A stretch of 64,000 nt of DNA, taken from NCBI GenBank assembly GCA_949126835.1, contig OX421503.1, positions 3,739,001 through 3,803,000 of the forward strand, read 5' to 3'. Below, piece after piece: positions 1 to 11,159 of the stretch. The stretch is from Anisus vortex. Its lineage: Eukaryota; Mollusca; Gastropoda; Planorbidae. Under the pieces are notes generated by a model. That model was given only the letters and a program-made list of their open reading frames with translations, had not been told where the DNA came from and searched no databases. A program made the translations under genes and the position numbers. The stretch's first letter is position 1, and each line of letters starts with the position of its first letter.

Positions 1-235
1 TGATTTTGGCCGTAAAAACATGCCACTGCTCGACCCACGTGTAGCGCGGCTTTCAAGAGCGGTGTTTTGTTGCGTCGCAATTATGACGTTTTGGAAATAC
101 GCGTACAACCGCAGAAAGAAGTTTAATTTCTTGTTTAGACTACTGTTGCGCACCGATGATAGATATAATTTCAAGCAAGACCAAGTGTAATTTATGTAAT
201 TCAACAATTCAATTCAAGTGTAATTTATGTAATGC

Positions 236-300
236 AGGGGTGTGCAAACTACAGCCAGTGGGTAACACGCGGGCTGACAAATAATAATGTGCGGCCCTCG
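236..300 (+). repeat. possible hAT-type transposon end
   Basis: The sequence starting caggggtgtgcaaacta, followed by a GC-rich imperfect palindrome, resembles the terminal sequence of hAT-family DNA transposons (CAGNGGTGTNNAAACT-like). No matching right end or target-site duplication was found nearby, and no transposase is readable. The rest of 1-454 is AT-rich and shows no gene. Family assignment is inference from the motif alone. Confidence 0.3.
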
Positions 301-1466
301 AGGCGCATTTAGATTAAAACGTCTTCACTATATTTTAGATTATTAAATAAAACAAAAATATTTACGTATTAATTACTAGTCAGATAATAGTTTGCAGTAT
401 AGATAATAATGAAAGTTACACCAAACTAAAAGTCTATTTCTAGCTTTCTTTTATCTGACACTAGCCGATATGTGCCCGATTCTTCGAACGGGCTTTGTGT
501 AGAATAGGCTTGACACATTATAGTTTTTCTGTTTTGTTTTCGCAACATACATAAAGTAGTATTTGTTTGTGGTCAGTATTTATTTTTGTATTGTTTTGCA
601 CACTTTAATATGAATCATTTCAATATACAACAAAAAAGGAAAAACAAATAAGAATCATTTTTGTTTAATTTCTTGCTCAAAGTATGACCACTGTGATATA
701 ATGGTGTGAGTTTATGGCCAATTAAACTCTTTCTGTAAAACAGAACTCACATGTCTTTTCGACAGTACTTTTATTAAAAAAAAATGATTGTTTGATAATT
801 TTTTTTACGACAAACATTAAGTCGCAGACCTTTGTTGTGTTGTTTTTGTTATTTTCTATTTATTTATTTATTGTTGCTTTGGAAGCAAACTTAGAATTAA
901 TGTTTCTATTCAACATGTAAAACAACAACAAATGAAACCAATAAGAAACAAAGAAGACAATTTTTTTTTTTAAATTGTGTTCAATGTAATCGCATAATGA
1001 TATTTTACATACACTTTATCTACCCATGGAGTTATATTGAGATTGCCCGCTACACAGTTAATATTTAAGGCAATTAATAAAACCTTGCCCGTTAAAAAGT
1101 TTATCGATGTATATAATACGTCACAAATTTAAATGTGAATGACATTTTGTACGCCCGCTACAAACCAATTGAAATGAAACGTGAAATATTTCCCGCTAGA
1201 AACGAATTGAAACGTGAAATATTGCCCTCTAGAAAGATTTTAATGCGTATACGCCCGCTTCAAACGAATTGAAAAAGCTAAAAATTATGTTTACATATAC
1301 TCTTACTACTCAAGCAGTTATAATGAGATTGCACGCAACAACTACAAAGTTTATATTTCGTATACGACACGAATTAAAACGTGAATATATTTTGTTCTAT
1401 TCATTTATAAAATACATTAGCAAACATTGAAGCAAATTTAATTTTAAATGAATACGCAAAATTTGA

Positions 1467-1875
1467 TGACGTCATAACGAAAAGCCGGCTAGCTATCTCT
1501 GCGCAAACTTTGATGACGTCATCCTGAAAAAAATCTCAACGCCATCCTTTTTTTTATTTTTTTAGCGCGATCGATAGGAAAACTATAAAAAGTTGGAACG
1601 GCAATTTTAACATGAACACAAAATATGTCGTTTTATTCGCGTTTTTTGACCAAACTGACCACTGCGGTCATTTTAATTTTTTTAAAACCTTGACAGTGTT
1701 CACCGCCGTAACGCAAAGAATATTTGTAGCAAATTTCACGTTTTTATGTCCAGTATTTAAAAAGATTATGTGGTATGTACATAGCCAGCCAGCCAGCCAG
1801 CCACATACATACATATTCCTTTTGAGATTTATATATATACAAGCCGTTATGTGCCCGGTCCTCCGAACCGGCTAA
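1467..1875 (+). other. CRE/CRE/TATA/short-ORF module, copy 1
   Basis: Two perfect TGACGTCA palindromes (1467-1474 and 1514-1521) precede a tataaaa box (1584-1590) and an ATG at 1612 that opens an 87-codon frame. The frame begins MNTKYVVLFAFF and is rich in Phe and hydrophobic residues. I recognise no protein family. The arrangement looks like a CREB/ATF-responsive core promoter, but the TATA-to-ATG distance leaves almost no 5' leader. The ORF may simply be chance in a conserved repeat. The frame ends in the AGCC/CATA microsatellite and hairpin region. Confidence 0.35.
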
Positions 1876-3279
1876 AAGTTATGTTTACATACACTCTAAC
1901 TACTCAGGCAGTTATAATGAGATTGCCCGCATGACCTACGACACGAATTTAAATGTGAGGTAATTTTTTATTTGCCCGCTACAACATGAATTACCCGTTA
2001 AAATCATTACTCATCACCCATTATAACAATTACAAAATTGCCCGCTATAAATTACGACGCAAATTAAAACATGAATATATTTTGTTCTATTCATTGATTA
2101 AGAACATTCGACAGTACTTTATTTTTTTTTAATGATTGTTTGATTTATTTTTTTACGACAAACATTAAGTCGCAGACCTATGTTGTGTTGTTTTTGTTAT
2201 TTACTATTTATTTATTTATTGTAGCTTTGGAAGCAAACTTATAATTAAATTTTCTATTTAACATGTAAAACAATAACAAATGAAACCCATAAGAAACAAA
2301 GAAGAAATCTTTTTTTTGTTACATTGTGTTCAATGTAATCGCATAATGATCTTTTACATACACTTTACATATCCATGGAGTTATAATGAGATTGCCCGCT
2401 ACACAGTTAATATATGAGGCAATTAAAGGTAATTTTTTATTTGCCCGCTACAACATGAATTACCCGTTAAAATCATTACTCATCACCCATTATAACAATT
2501 ACAAAATTGCCCGCTATAAATTGCGACGCAAATTAAAACATGAATATATTTTGTTCTATTCATTGATAAAGAACATTCGACAGTACTTTTTTTTTTTAAT
2601 GATTGTTTGATATATTTTTTTACGACAAACATTAAGTCGCAGACCTATGTTGGGTTTTTTTTTGTTTATTTGCTGTTTATTTATTTATTGTTGCTTTGGA
2701 AGCAAACTTAGAACTAATTTTTCTATTCAACATGTAAAACAATAACAAACGAAACCAATAAGAAACAAAGAAGAAACTTTAAAAAAAAAAAATTGTGTTC
2801 AATTTAATCGCATAATGATATTTTACATACACTTTATCTACCCATGGAGTTATAATGAGATTGCCTGCTACACAGTTAATATATACGGCAATTAATAAAA
2901 CCCTGCCCGTTAAAAAGTTTATCGATGTATACGTCACAAATTTAAATGTGAATGACATTTTGTACGCCCGCTACAACCGAAACGAACTGAAACGTGAAAT
3001 ATTTCCCGCTAGAAACGAATTGAAACGTGAAATATTTTCCGCTAGAAAGATTTTAATGCGTATACGCCCGCTTCAAACGAATTGAAAAAGCTAAAAGTTA
3101 TGTTTACATACACTCTTACTACTCAAGCAGTTATAATGAGATTGCACGCAACAACTACAAAGTTTATATTTCGTATACGACACGAATTAAAACGTGAATA
3201 TATTTTGTTCTATTCATTTATAAAATACATTAGCAAACATTGAAGCAAATTTAATTTTAAATGAATACGCAAAATTTGA

Positions 3280-3748
3280 TGACGTCATAACGAAAAGCCG
3301 GCTAGCTATCTCTGCGCAAACTTTGATGACGTCATCCTGAAAAAAATCTCAACGCCATCCTTTTTTTTATTTTTTTAGCGCGATCGATAGGAAAACTATA
3401 AAAAGTTGGAACGGCAATTTTAACATGAACACAAAATATGTCGTTTTATTCGCGTTTTTTGACCAAACTGACCACTGCGGTCATTTTAATTTTTTTAAAA
3501 CCTTGACAGTGTTCACCGCCGTAACGCAAAGAATATTTGTAGCAAATTTCACGTTTTTATGTCCAGTATTTAAAAAGATTATGCGGTATGTACATAGCCA
3601 GCCAGCCAGCCAGCCACATACATACATATTCCTTTTGAGATTTATATATATACAAGCTGTTATGTGCCCGATTCTTCGAACGGGCTTTTTTTTTAGAATA
3701 TGCTTGACACATTATAGTTTTTTAGTTTTGTTTTTGCAACATACATAA
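3280..3748 (+). other. CRE/CRE/TATA/short-ORF module, copy 2
   Basis: Second copy with the same spacing: TGACGTCA at 3280-3287 and 3327-3334, tataaaa at 3397-3403 and ATG at 3425. The frame is 107 codons because the copy 1 stop codon is lost after the hairpin. One internal difference from copy 1 is Trp to Arg after KKIM. The DNA is almost identical to copy 1, so the preserved frame by itself does not show selection. Confidence 0.35.
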
Positions 3749-5337
3749 AGTAGTATGTTTTTTTTTTGTGGTCAGTATTTTTTTAATTTATTTTTGTTTT
3801 GCACACTTTATTATACACCAATTCAATATACAACTAAAAAGGAAAAACAAATAATAATAATTTTTTTTTATTTCTTGCTCAAAGTATGACCACTATGATC
3901 GCATTTTGTGAGTTTATTGGGTAATTAAACTCTTTCTGTAAAACAGAACTCACATGTCTTTTAAAAAGTACTGTTAATTCGAAAATGATTGTTTGATATA
4001 TTTTTTTGCTACAACATTAGTCGTAGATCAATATTTTTTATTTTTTTTTGTTTTTGTTGGTGTTATTTGCTATTTATTTATTGTTGCTTTGGAAGCAAAC
4101 TTAGGATTAAATTTTAAATTCAACAGGAAAAAAAATAACAACTGAAACCGATATGAATCATAGTTTATACAATGTATACGACATGAATTAAAACTTTAAA
4201 AAGTTGGTCCGGCAAATTTAAACATTGCCCGGCAATATAAAAATTTCCCGCTACATAGTTTATAAGACGCATACGATACAAATTAAAACTTTAAAACGTT
4301 GAGCTCGGCAATTTAAACATTGCCTGGCAACTGAAAAATTTCCCGCTACAAAGTTTATAAGACGTATACACAGAGTAGGTTTAGAACAGAATGCACAATC
4401 CCTATATACGCAGTCACTAAAAGTTACCATTTTCCACAATGCAGCGGTCGCTAGAGACGCTACTATAGTAAAATGAGAAAGAATATCTACGTCTGCCATA
4501 AATATATACAATATATATAGGGCCTACATTATCTTTCATTATAGGCTTACTTTTATATAAATTTGACTTAATTACCCATTTTGTTTTGAACATTATATGA
4601 TTAGGCCAATATAATGTAAAAATATTTATTACCCGGTACTGATTTGAAAAAAAAATGGCTTAGACGTAGCTCGGTACCGGTAACTAAATTGCTACGGCTA
4701 CCGGTACATAAATATATATACTTTTTAAACCAAAATAAACTTTTAAAATTATGAAGGGAAATAGGCATATAATTCATAATGAGTTAATATGAGGTTGTTT
4801 ATGCTGTTGTTTATCCTTTATGGAGTCAGGAAAGCCATGCAGTTTGACATGCTCTTTTTTTCGATAATCAGTCGTTTTCGTTTTCATTGTTGTAGTTTAT
4901 TACACAACCGTTTATGCACATTTTGCCTGAAATATTAGCTTTGGGTGTTCGAACTTGTAGATTTGAAGAAAAGGACGTTGTAGGCTAAATAAGCATAAAT
5001 ATAGAGTGTAACCAGGACCGCTGCGTTTAAATAGGCTTAGTATGGCGTCGGTATAACTGCCCAAAACAGAAATAAAATGCGATTGCGCATTCTGTTTTAT
5101 ACCTATTCTGTGGACATATACAACACGAATAAAAACGTGAAGGAATTTTTTATTTGCCAGATACAACGTAAGATACCCATTAAAACCATTAATCATTACC
5201 CATTATAACAATTTAAAAATATCCCGCTATAAATTACGACGAAAATTAAAACGTGAATATATTTTGTTCTATTCATTCATAAAGTACATTAGCAAAGGTT
5301 GAAGCGAAATTAATTAAAATGAATACGCAAAATTCGA

Positions 5338-5759
5338 TGACGCCATAAAAAAAAAGACAACCAGCTATCCCTGCGCAAACTTTGATGACGTCATCCTGAA
5401 AAAAATCTCAACGCCATCCTTTTTTTTATTTTCTTAGCGCGATCGATCGAAAAACTATAAAAAGTTGGAACGGCAAATTCAACATGAACCCAAATTATGT
5501 CGTTTTATTCGCGTTTTTTGACCAAACTGACCACTGCGGTCATTTTAATTTTTTTAAAACCTTGACAGTGTTCACCGCCGTAACGCAAAGAATATTTGTA
5601 GCAAATTTCACGTTTTTATGTCCAGTATTTAAAAAGATTATGCGGTATGTACATACCCAGCCAGCCAGCCAGCCAGCCAGCCACATACATACATACATAT
5701 TCCTTTTGAGATTTATATATATATATGATATGATTGTTTGGAAAAAGAAACAACTCTAA
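5338..5759 (+). other. CRE/CRE/TATA/short-ORF module, copy 3
   Basis: Third, more diverged copy. The distal CRE is altered to TGACGCCA (5338-5345), the proximal CRE is perfect (5386-5393), tataaaa is at 5456-5462 and ATG at 5484. The 91-codon frame starts MNPNYVV and is otherwise very close to copies 1 and 2 until the microsatellite, where it has extra Gln-Pro-Ala-Ser units. Downstream sequence (5740-6020) is unrelated to the other copies. Confidence 0.35.
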
Positions 5760-6034
5760 AATTGTTTGTGTATAAACACTGTATAGCTGTATATAGTGTA
5801 CACTGTAGCAGATTACACTACACTGTATATAGTGTACACTGTAGCAGTTTACTCTACACTGTAATTAGTTTACGTGTATTAGTCTCCACTTTTTTTTTAT
5901 TCAATACATATGTTTACGAATGTTTCATTAAAAATATGTATGATTTGCTTATATAGTCTTACCAAAGTAAGATATTTTAGAATAGGTTAACATTGTCAGT
6001 TCGAAATCTGGTAAACTAGAAAAGATGTATTCAA

Positions 6035-6040
6035 TTTATT
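6035..6040 (-). terminator. polyadenylation signal of lectin gene
   Basis: Read on the minus strand this is AATAAA, about 23 nt beyond the stop codon of the proposed terminal lectin exon. It would give a very short 3' UTR. The position fits the gene model, but no transcript evidence is available. Confidence 0.45.
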
Positions 6041-6062
6041 CGTATTTTTTTTATAACAATGG

Positions 6063-6244
6063 TCAGAACTGTAATATACTGTTAGTTTGTCTCGGTGTAG
6101 TTGTCGCGGCTGTTGGTGTAGTTGTCGCGGCTGTTGGTGTAGTTGTCTCGGTTGTTGGTGTAGTTGTCGCGGTTGTTGGTGTAGTTGTAGGGGATGTTTC
6201 TGTAGTCGTAGAAGTTGATTCTGTAGTTGTAGTATTAATAGTAG
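6063..6244 (-). CDS. lectin exon 5: mucin-like Thr/Pro tail
   Basis: A long pyrimidine tract ending in cag lies just above 6244, a strong acceptor. The entering phase agrees with exon 4 (one base carried over, making a Pro codon). The exon encodes TINTTTTES, then seven-residue units of the form TTTPT(A/T)(A/E), and ends RQTNSILQF with TGA at 6065-6063. Such Thr/Pro repeats are typical of O-glycosylated mucin-like stalks in secreted proteins. The opposite strand is also open here and gives a Val-rich frame that I regard as a shadow. Confidence 0.68.
6094..6240 (-). repeat. 21-bp coding minisatellite
   Basis: Seven 21-bp units in a row, at 6094, 6115, 6136, 6157, 6178, 6199 and 6220. The four at the low-coordinate end are nearly identical and the other three are diverged. 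Because 21 is a multiple of three, gain or loss of a unit lengthens or shortens the Thr/Pro tail by seven residues without a frameshift. Confidence 0.9.
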
Positions 6245-6339
6245 CTGAAAAAAAAAAAAAAGATTGATATATAATTCGCTGACTTTATAAAAATGTAAGT
6301 TATTAAAAAATAAATATAAATTTAATAAGAGTCATAACA

Positions 6340-6482
6340 ACTCATACTCATATCAAAAGTTTTAAAATCTATATGCATTATTTCATGTTTTTGTTATATG
6401 TGTAAATACAACTCATCTATATATCAAAAGTTTTCAAATCTATATGCATTATTTCATGGTTTTGTTATATGTGTAAATACAA
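6340..6482. repeat. 71-bp tandem duplication
   Basis: Two consecutive copies of an AT-rich 71-bp unit containing atatgcattatttcatg and gtaaatacaac. They lie in the short intron between lectin exons 4 and 5. Confidence 0.85.
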
Positions 6483-6588
6483 CGAATTATATGATAACCA
6501 TTGAGGCACAAAACGACATATTGCATGTCCTTAAAGATTAAATACATAACATAGACACAGAAATGCACATTTTATAATAGCTACTTAC

Positions 6589-6822
6589 GAGCATACATAC
6601 AGAGGGATGACCGAAAACGGGTGCAATCAACCATGTATACTAAATCAGTTGATATATTAGAGAATTTAAAAATCTGTCCGCAGTCTGTTTGTTCATACAT
6701 ATCTCCAGGTTCACCGCTACCCCAAATGGGTGCCAAGTCAGACGTTGCAGAGGAATTGTCGTGGTCCCAAACATACGTCCCGTCCATTTCGATGTCATTA
6801 ACGCCTATCCATACCGGAGTAT
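6589..6822 (-). CDS. lectin exon 4: C-terminal part of C-type lectin domain
   Basis: The acceptor is ttttcag just above 6822 and the donor is gtaagt at 6588-6583. The translated exon starts YTPVWIGVND, the WIGL-type core of C-type lectin domains. It contains W103, W118 and the segment GSGEPGD, where canonical lectins have EPN, and continues through C132, C151 and C159, which match the conserved C-terminal cysteines. If the following intron is retained, the frame reads Ala-Arg-Lys and then stop, giving a lectin of about 164 residues without the mucin tail. Confidence 0.82.
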
Positions 6823-6868
6823 CTGAAAATTACAAAATATTGAATTAGCTAATAATGGGGGGGGGGGA

Positions 6869-6940
6869 AGGCACGGTGGTCGAGTTGCAGCACATTCGAC
6901 TGGCAAATGAAGAGAACCTGGGTTTGAATACTGCTATAAA
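6869..6940 (+). repeat. tRNA-derived SINE fragment
   Basis: The segment ggcacggtggtcgagttgc followed about 35 bp later by gggtttgaatactgc resembles tRNA A-box and B-box promoter elements at normal spacing. It starts after a G-rich run and has no tRNA 3' half that folds. I read it as the head of a SINE rather than a tRNA gene. Confidence 0.45.
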
Positions 6941-6949
6941 TTAGGGTGT

Positions 6950-8760
6950 CATGAATGGCATACTTATTTACTGAGTACATAGATGGCAATATCTACATCT
7001 AGTTAATATATTTGGCTCTACTGGAAGATACATCATAATCGAGATAACTATATGGCTCATGCAGGCAAGATAGAAAGTAAGTGTGAATTTCATTATTATG
7101 CAATGTTCACATTTATGTCAATTATCACTAATATTGATATTATTACAAAAGTTATATATTTCGTCTATATTGTTTACCCATTAAGTCCATTTATGTTACT
7201 GATAAATCAATCTAGGATGCAAGTTTGTACTGCGCCACGGCCCTCGACCCACGCGCCTCCCCATCATACACTTGACTCCACTGACTGTTATTGAATTACC
7301 TCATTTGTTATGTCGATGCTAGAATTTAGACACTTTATTGTCAATGGCTGTCAGCTCGTATGCAACTTATCACTCCCCTTTCAACTCTCCAACCCTAACC
7401 CTATCCCTTCTATTCATCGAGATTCTCGTCTCTCTCATTTAATCTTGTCACATACACACGCTTTGTTTCAAAGTGGGCAATGAATTTAAAATATCTCTAT
7501 GAAAACCGGACAAGCCTTCCGGATCTTTAGTCCAGTGGCTTAAAGATGTTCAGGTATAAACCAGGAAGTGGGGGGGGGGCACATCAAGGTTACACCGAAG
7601 GCGATGCGTGCCATGTGTGATGAGGCGGGATAGTGCAGCCAGTACGATGCTCTCGTGACTGTAGTGCTCACCCTTTGAGTTCCCTACCTCACGTGGTTCG
7701 TGGGTCTAGAGGTCGGTGGCAATGTTTTAGACCAGGGCATTCTCCGTGACAACGCTCGCTATTTTTTTTTGCGTGCTATCTATCAAGCAGAGTCAGTATC
7801 TTCTTCTCACAATCGCTCAAATGACAAACGAATTAAGAAATCAGTCTATCAGCTGAATAGTGAATAGTGAATAGACCATACGTTTAATCCGTAATCACAT
7901 GTAGATATCAACATACAAATCATCAGTCACATCAATCCAAACGACAGCTGTATTCTGAAGAGTCTACGTATAGGTTAAATATCCAAAGAGTGAACATGAA
8001 TTAGTAAGAAATAATAAGTACACATAATGATATTAGCACAACATTCAAGATAATCCGAAATCAGTCACACGTAGTAGCTTAAATGGCTTCCCGAGTGTCT
8101 GTATGAGACTGTATGTGTAAAAGTTCTGTAGAGAGTCTGCACATATATTGGACCACAAAATGTCAGTTACGGGGCGGTCTTTTCTATGTCGTCATAACCC
8201 CTGATCCAATCATTACAAATGTGTACCCCCACTTTTCGACCAGTCTTCTGTCAATCCCCAACTCAGGGGCGTGTCCGACTGACCAAATCTATTATCTCCC
8301 TTTGTATCGTCTCCAACGTCTAGGTCAACCATTGCATCACCTTTTAATCTCATTATATCTCTGCGTTACCAACGAGTCTTATTGCCCGCAGACAAGGGCG
8401 CTTAATAGGGTTATGCGTGAGGTGGTCGAACTCCAAGGAACAAATAACCACCAGTAAGGAGTGCCTGATTGCATCTACGCTAGGTCCGCATACGAACAAA
8501 GTAATAGAGGGGAGCGGTTCCCCTTGACCAGGCCCGTGTTGACACAAAAGGAAAACATGGGATAGTCCCAGTCTTGCCCACGGGTGGGGAGGGAAAAGAG
8601 GAGGAACGGGTAAGAATTACGCCCTGCCTAACTAATTACATACAAATATTCCTAGCATTAAATTGTAAGTACTAATATATGACGCTATAATAAATGTCAT
8701 ATAATGACACCATGTTACATAGGGTACGGTTTCCGCAGACCAGCTTAAAATAAATAAACG
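6950..8760. other. intron sequence without supported gene
   Basis: This lies in lectin intron 3. It is less AT-rich than its surroundings (for example 7380-7740 and 8150-8620), which suggests degraded repeat material. The short open frames here show no recognisable domain. A few short repeats (gaatagtgaatagtgaatag at about 7857) are visible and nothing else. Confidence 0.4.
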
Positions 8761-8767
8761 ATCTATG

Positions 8768-9050
8768 GAATTCCCCTCGGATCATTATCGTGGTGGGTCG
8801 TCCGAATACCTGAAATGTCGCCCGGTAGCACAAATCTTATTCTATATGTATGGGCATCCAGGCGCCAGCGCGGGTTTTGAGACGGGAATGTTGCTCTATT
8901 TGTCTTTTTCCCCACCGCGACTCGGAGCCTGCAAGGGGCGCAATAAGGGTCGGACGCGCAGCCAGCAGGGGCTGTCCCTTAGACGTTCGCCCGACGGTGT
9001 ATTATTAGTGTGAACGTATCGGCGGTTTACACACTTAACCAGTCTTTAAG
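8768..9050 (+). repeat. dispersed repeat, inverted copy at 59942-60225
   Basis: The segment matches the reverse complement of 59942-60225 along its whole length. Anchors are ggatcattatcgtggtgg, cccggtag-acaaatc and tatcggcggtttacacac at colinear spacing. A partial copy occurs at 56480-56560 relative to 60020-60130. It is GC-richer than its surroundings and includes short accidental ORFs. The family is unknown, possibly a SINE or a small DNA transposon. Confidence 0.7.
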
Positions 9051-9639
9051 GCAGATGGTTACAGAAGCGGAGAGTGGGCACCAGACATCGTCTATCTATC
9101 TATCCACCTCCCATCACCCCTTGCATACCTTGACCAATATACTATTAGTTTTAGTCTGGCTAATATGCCTAAGCCAATCACTAATAAGCCCTCTAAAACA
9201 TCTAAAGAAGTCATAATATCATTAAATCGTTTTAAGAATGAATTGAAGACAGTCGATTTTCGCTAAATAAGTTGGAGAAGTTGGTTGTATATTTTGTCTT
9301 ATTATCGATCATTTCGATGTATTTGCACTTAGATTTTCGTTACAATGATCCACTATACTTTACTATATTATTCCCGGACGATTATGTTTTATGCCTCAAC
9401 CTTAAATGAATGTGCCTTATTGCTAGATGCATGTATTTATATAAAGAAAGTAGATGTAACTGTGTTTTCCTGAAATAAACTCAGAAAATTATCTACCTCT
9501 TCAGCATTTATTGAATAATAAATATTTAGTGATGTTATTTGTGAAGTAATATGTATTATCAGTGAAGATTACTTTATTTGGCGAGCCACAAATATATAAT
9601 TTACTAATTTAACTAATATCTCAGTTTATCCAATTAATG

Positions 9640-10290
9640 CCCTAACAATTTTTTCTGTAGTTTTTTTATCGTATTTCCTAGTTGAAACGCTATTAGTTTT
9701 TGTTTTTCTCGAAAGTTAAAATGGGGTACTCTGGGAGAGTGCGGGGACACGGATGGGGTACGTGTAGTTTTGTTGAGATGCACCCCAGAAGAGTGCAAGG
9801 ACACGGATAGGGTACGTGTAGTTTTGTTGAGATGCACTCAAGAAGAGTGCAATAAACATGAATGGGTATGGGGTTTTCTAATGATAAATGCATAAAATGA
9901 TTGTTTTAAAAAAAATGAATACGTTATTTTTGTAATGAAAGAATAAAACATAAAAATATCAATCAGATAAGAGGTCATTATTTTTTTTTATATGGATGTT
10001 CCATACCAAATTATTGTATTGAAAACAACATAAAACCGTAAACTTTAAATCACTTTGTTGTTTTTTCTAAAAATGTTTACAATGCTTTTTTTCTTAGGCT
10101 TCTTCTTGAAGTATGAAGAAAAATAATTTTAATTGAAAATTAATATACATCCATCGAGTTTTGTCTTATTATTTACTCTTTGTGTATGGGAAACTCTATG
10201 ATAAAGGTTGAAACAATGCAGGAGAAGACGAACCTTATATTTCAGACATATTTTTCTAGTATTGCGACCGGAATTTCGCTAATCTTTTTG
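9640..10290 (+). repeat. dispersed repeat, inverted copy at 53560-54060
   Basis: Shares many anchors with the reverse complement of 53560-54060: the gagagtgcggggacacg / ttttgttgagatgcac region, the poly-A-rich middle, catccatcgagtttt and aggttgaaacaatgca. The phrase agagtgc…gggacacg also occurs in the MITE at 49840-50280, so all three probably belong to one group of transposons. The minus-strand open frames here are accidental. Confidence 0.65.
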
Positions 10291-10600
10291 TTCATTGCAT
10301 TCAACAGAAAAAAGTCCATATCTAACATATGTTCCACAATGATCCAAAGGAACTAAGCAAGCTAAGTAATTCCACCAAGGTAGAAAATAAGACAATGAAG
10401 CTTATGTCTGAAAGTATTTTTAGGGTAGTGTTCACCTACATGGCAAAAAGAAAAGGAAAGCAATACACAAAGTCGTAATACTGGTTCTTACTACAGAAAA
10501 ACGAATGGGTACAAGGATGAAGGCATTTCAAGTTTTATTATCAATAAATACAGTTTAAAATAAGAGAGAAAGAAACCAGAGATAAGGAGAGCGAAAAGGT

Positions 10601-11158
10601 GTTCCCATATTCCTGGTTATGCCATTCAGGGCACTGGTGTTCCCATATTCCTGGTTATGCCTTTCAGGGCACTGGTGTTCCCATATTCCTGGTTATGCCA
10701 TTCAGGGCACTGGTGTTCCCATTTTCCTGGTTATGCCATTCAGGGCACTGGTGTTCCCATATTCCTGGTTATGCCCTTCAGGGCACTGCTGTTCCCATAT
10801 TCCTGGTTATGCCATTCAGGGCACTGGTGTTCCCATATTCCTGGTTATGCCCTTCAGGGCACTGCTGTTCCCATATTCCTGGTTATGCCATTCAGGGCAC
10901 TGGTGTTCCCATATTCCTGGTTATGCCATTCAGGGCACAAGTGTTCCCAAAGTACTATTGATGCCATATAGGGCACATGTGTACCCATAAGCAAGTTTAT
11001 GCCATGTAGGGCGCATGTGTGTTCAAAGGCCTGTTGATGCCATGTATGGCACAGGTGTTCCCATAGGACTGTTCATGCTATGTATGGCAAAGGTGTTCCC
11101 ATAGGCCTGTTGATGCCATGTAGGACACAGGTGTTCCCATAGGCCTGTTGATGCGATG
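10601..11158. repeat. 38-bp minisatellite, about 15 units
   Basis: The unit begins gttcccatattcctggttat and ends with a tcagggcactg-type segment. The first nine units are almost identical, with ccatt/cctt and gct/ggt variants, and later units decay. Because 38 is not a multiple of three, all plus-strand frames are open at about the same length (104-123 codons) with cyclic permutations of the same peptide. This is a hallmark of repeat DNA, not coding. It lies in lectin intron 3. Confidence 0.95.
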
Positions 11159-11159
11159 T

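Larger units (their letters stand above)
463..5740 (+). repeat. complex tandem/dispersed repeat array
   Basis: Large blocks recur in the same orientation. The block 1040-1870 is nearly identical to 2860-3680, and its second half recurs at about 5180-5730. The block 760-1040 recurs at 2107-2390 and 2577-2860, a local 470-bp tandem duplication, and partly at 3966-4130. The block 463-780 recurs at 3654-3960. The units carry short direct phrases (gattgcccgctac, aaacgtgaaatatt), a GC hairpin at 474-493, 1853-1872 and 3666-3685, and an AGCC/CATA microsatellite. No transposase or RT is readable, so the family is unknown. Segments 4130-5130 are AT-rich with shorter related phrases and no supported gene. 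Confidence 0.85.

Noticed and set aside
6025..6267. Val-rich plus-strand ORF
   Set aside because: Antisense reading of the Thr/Pro repeat. The minus strand has matching splice site, phase and stop.
6581..6787. Single-exon ORF of 68 codons as a complete gene
   Set aside because: The lectin domain begins upstream of its first Met, at an acceptor, and its end overlaps a strong gtaagt donor, so it is an exon.
10599..10990. Three overlapping plus-strand ORFs of 104-123 codons
   Set aside because: They are the same 38-bp minisatellite read in different frames; no protein family.
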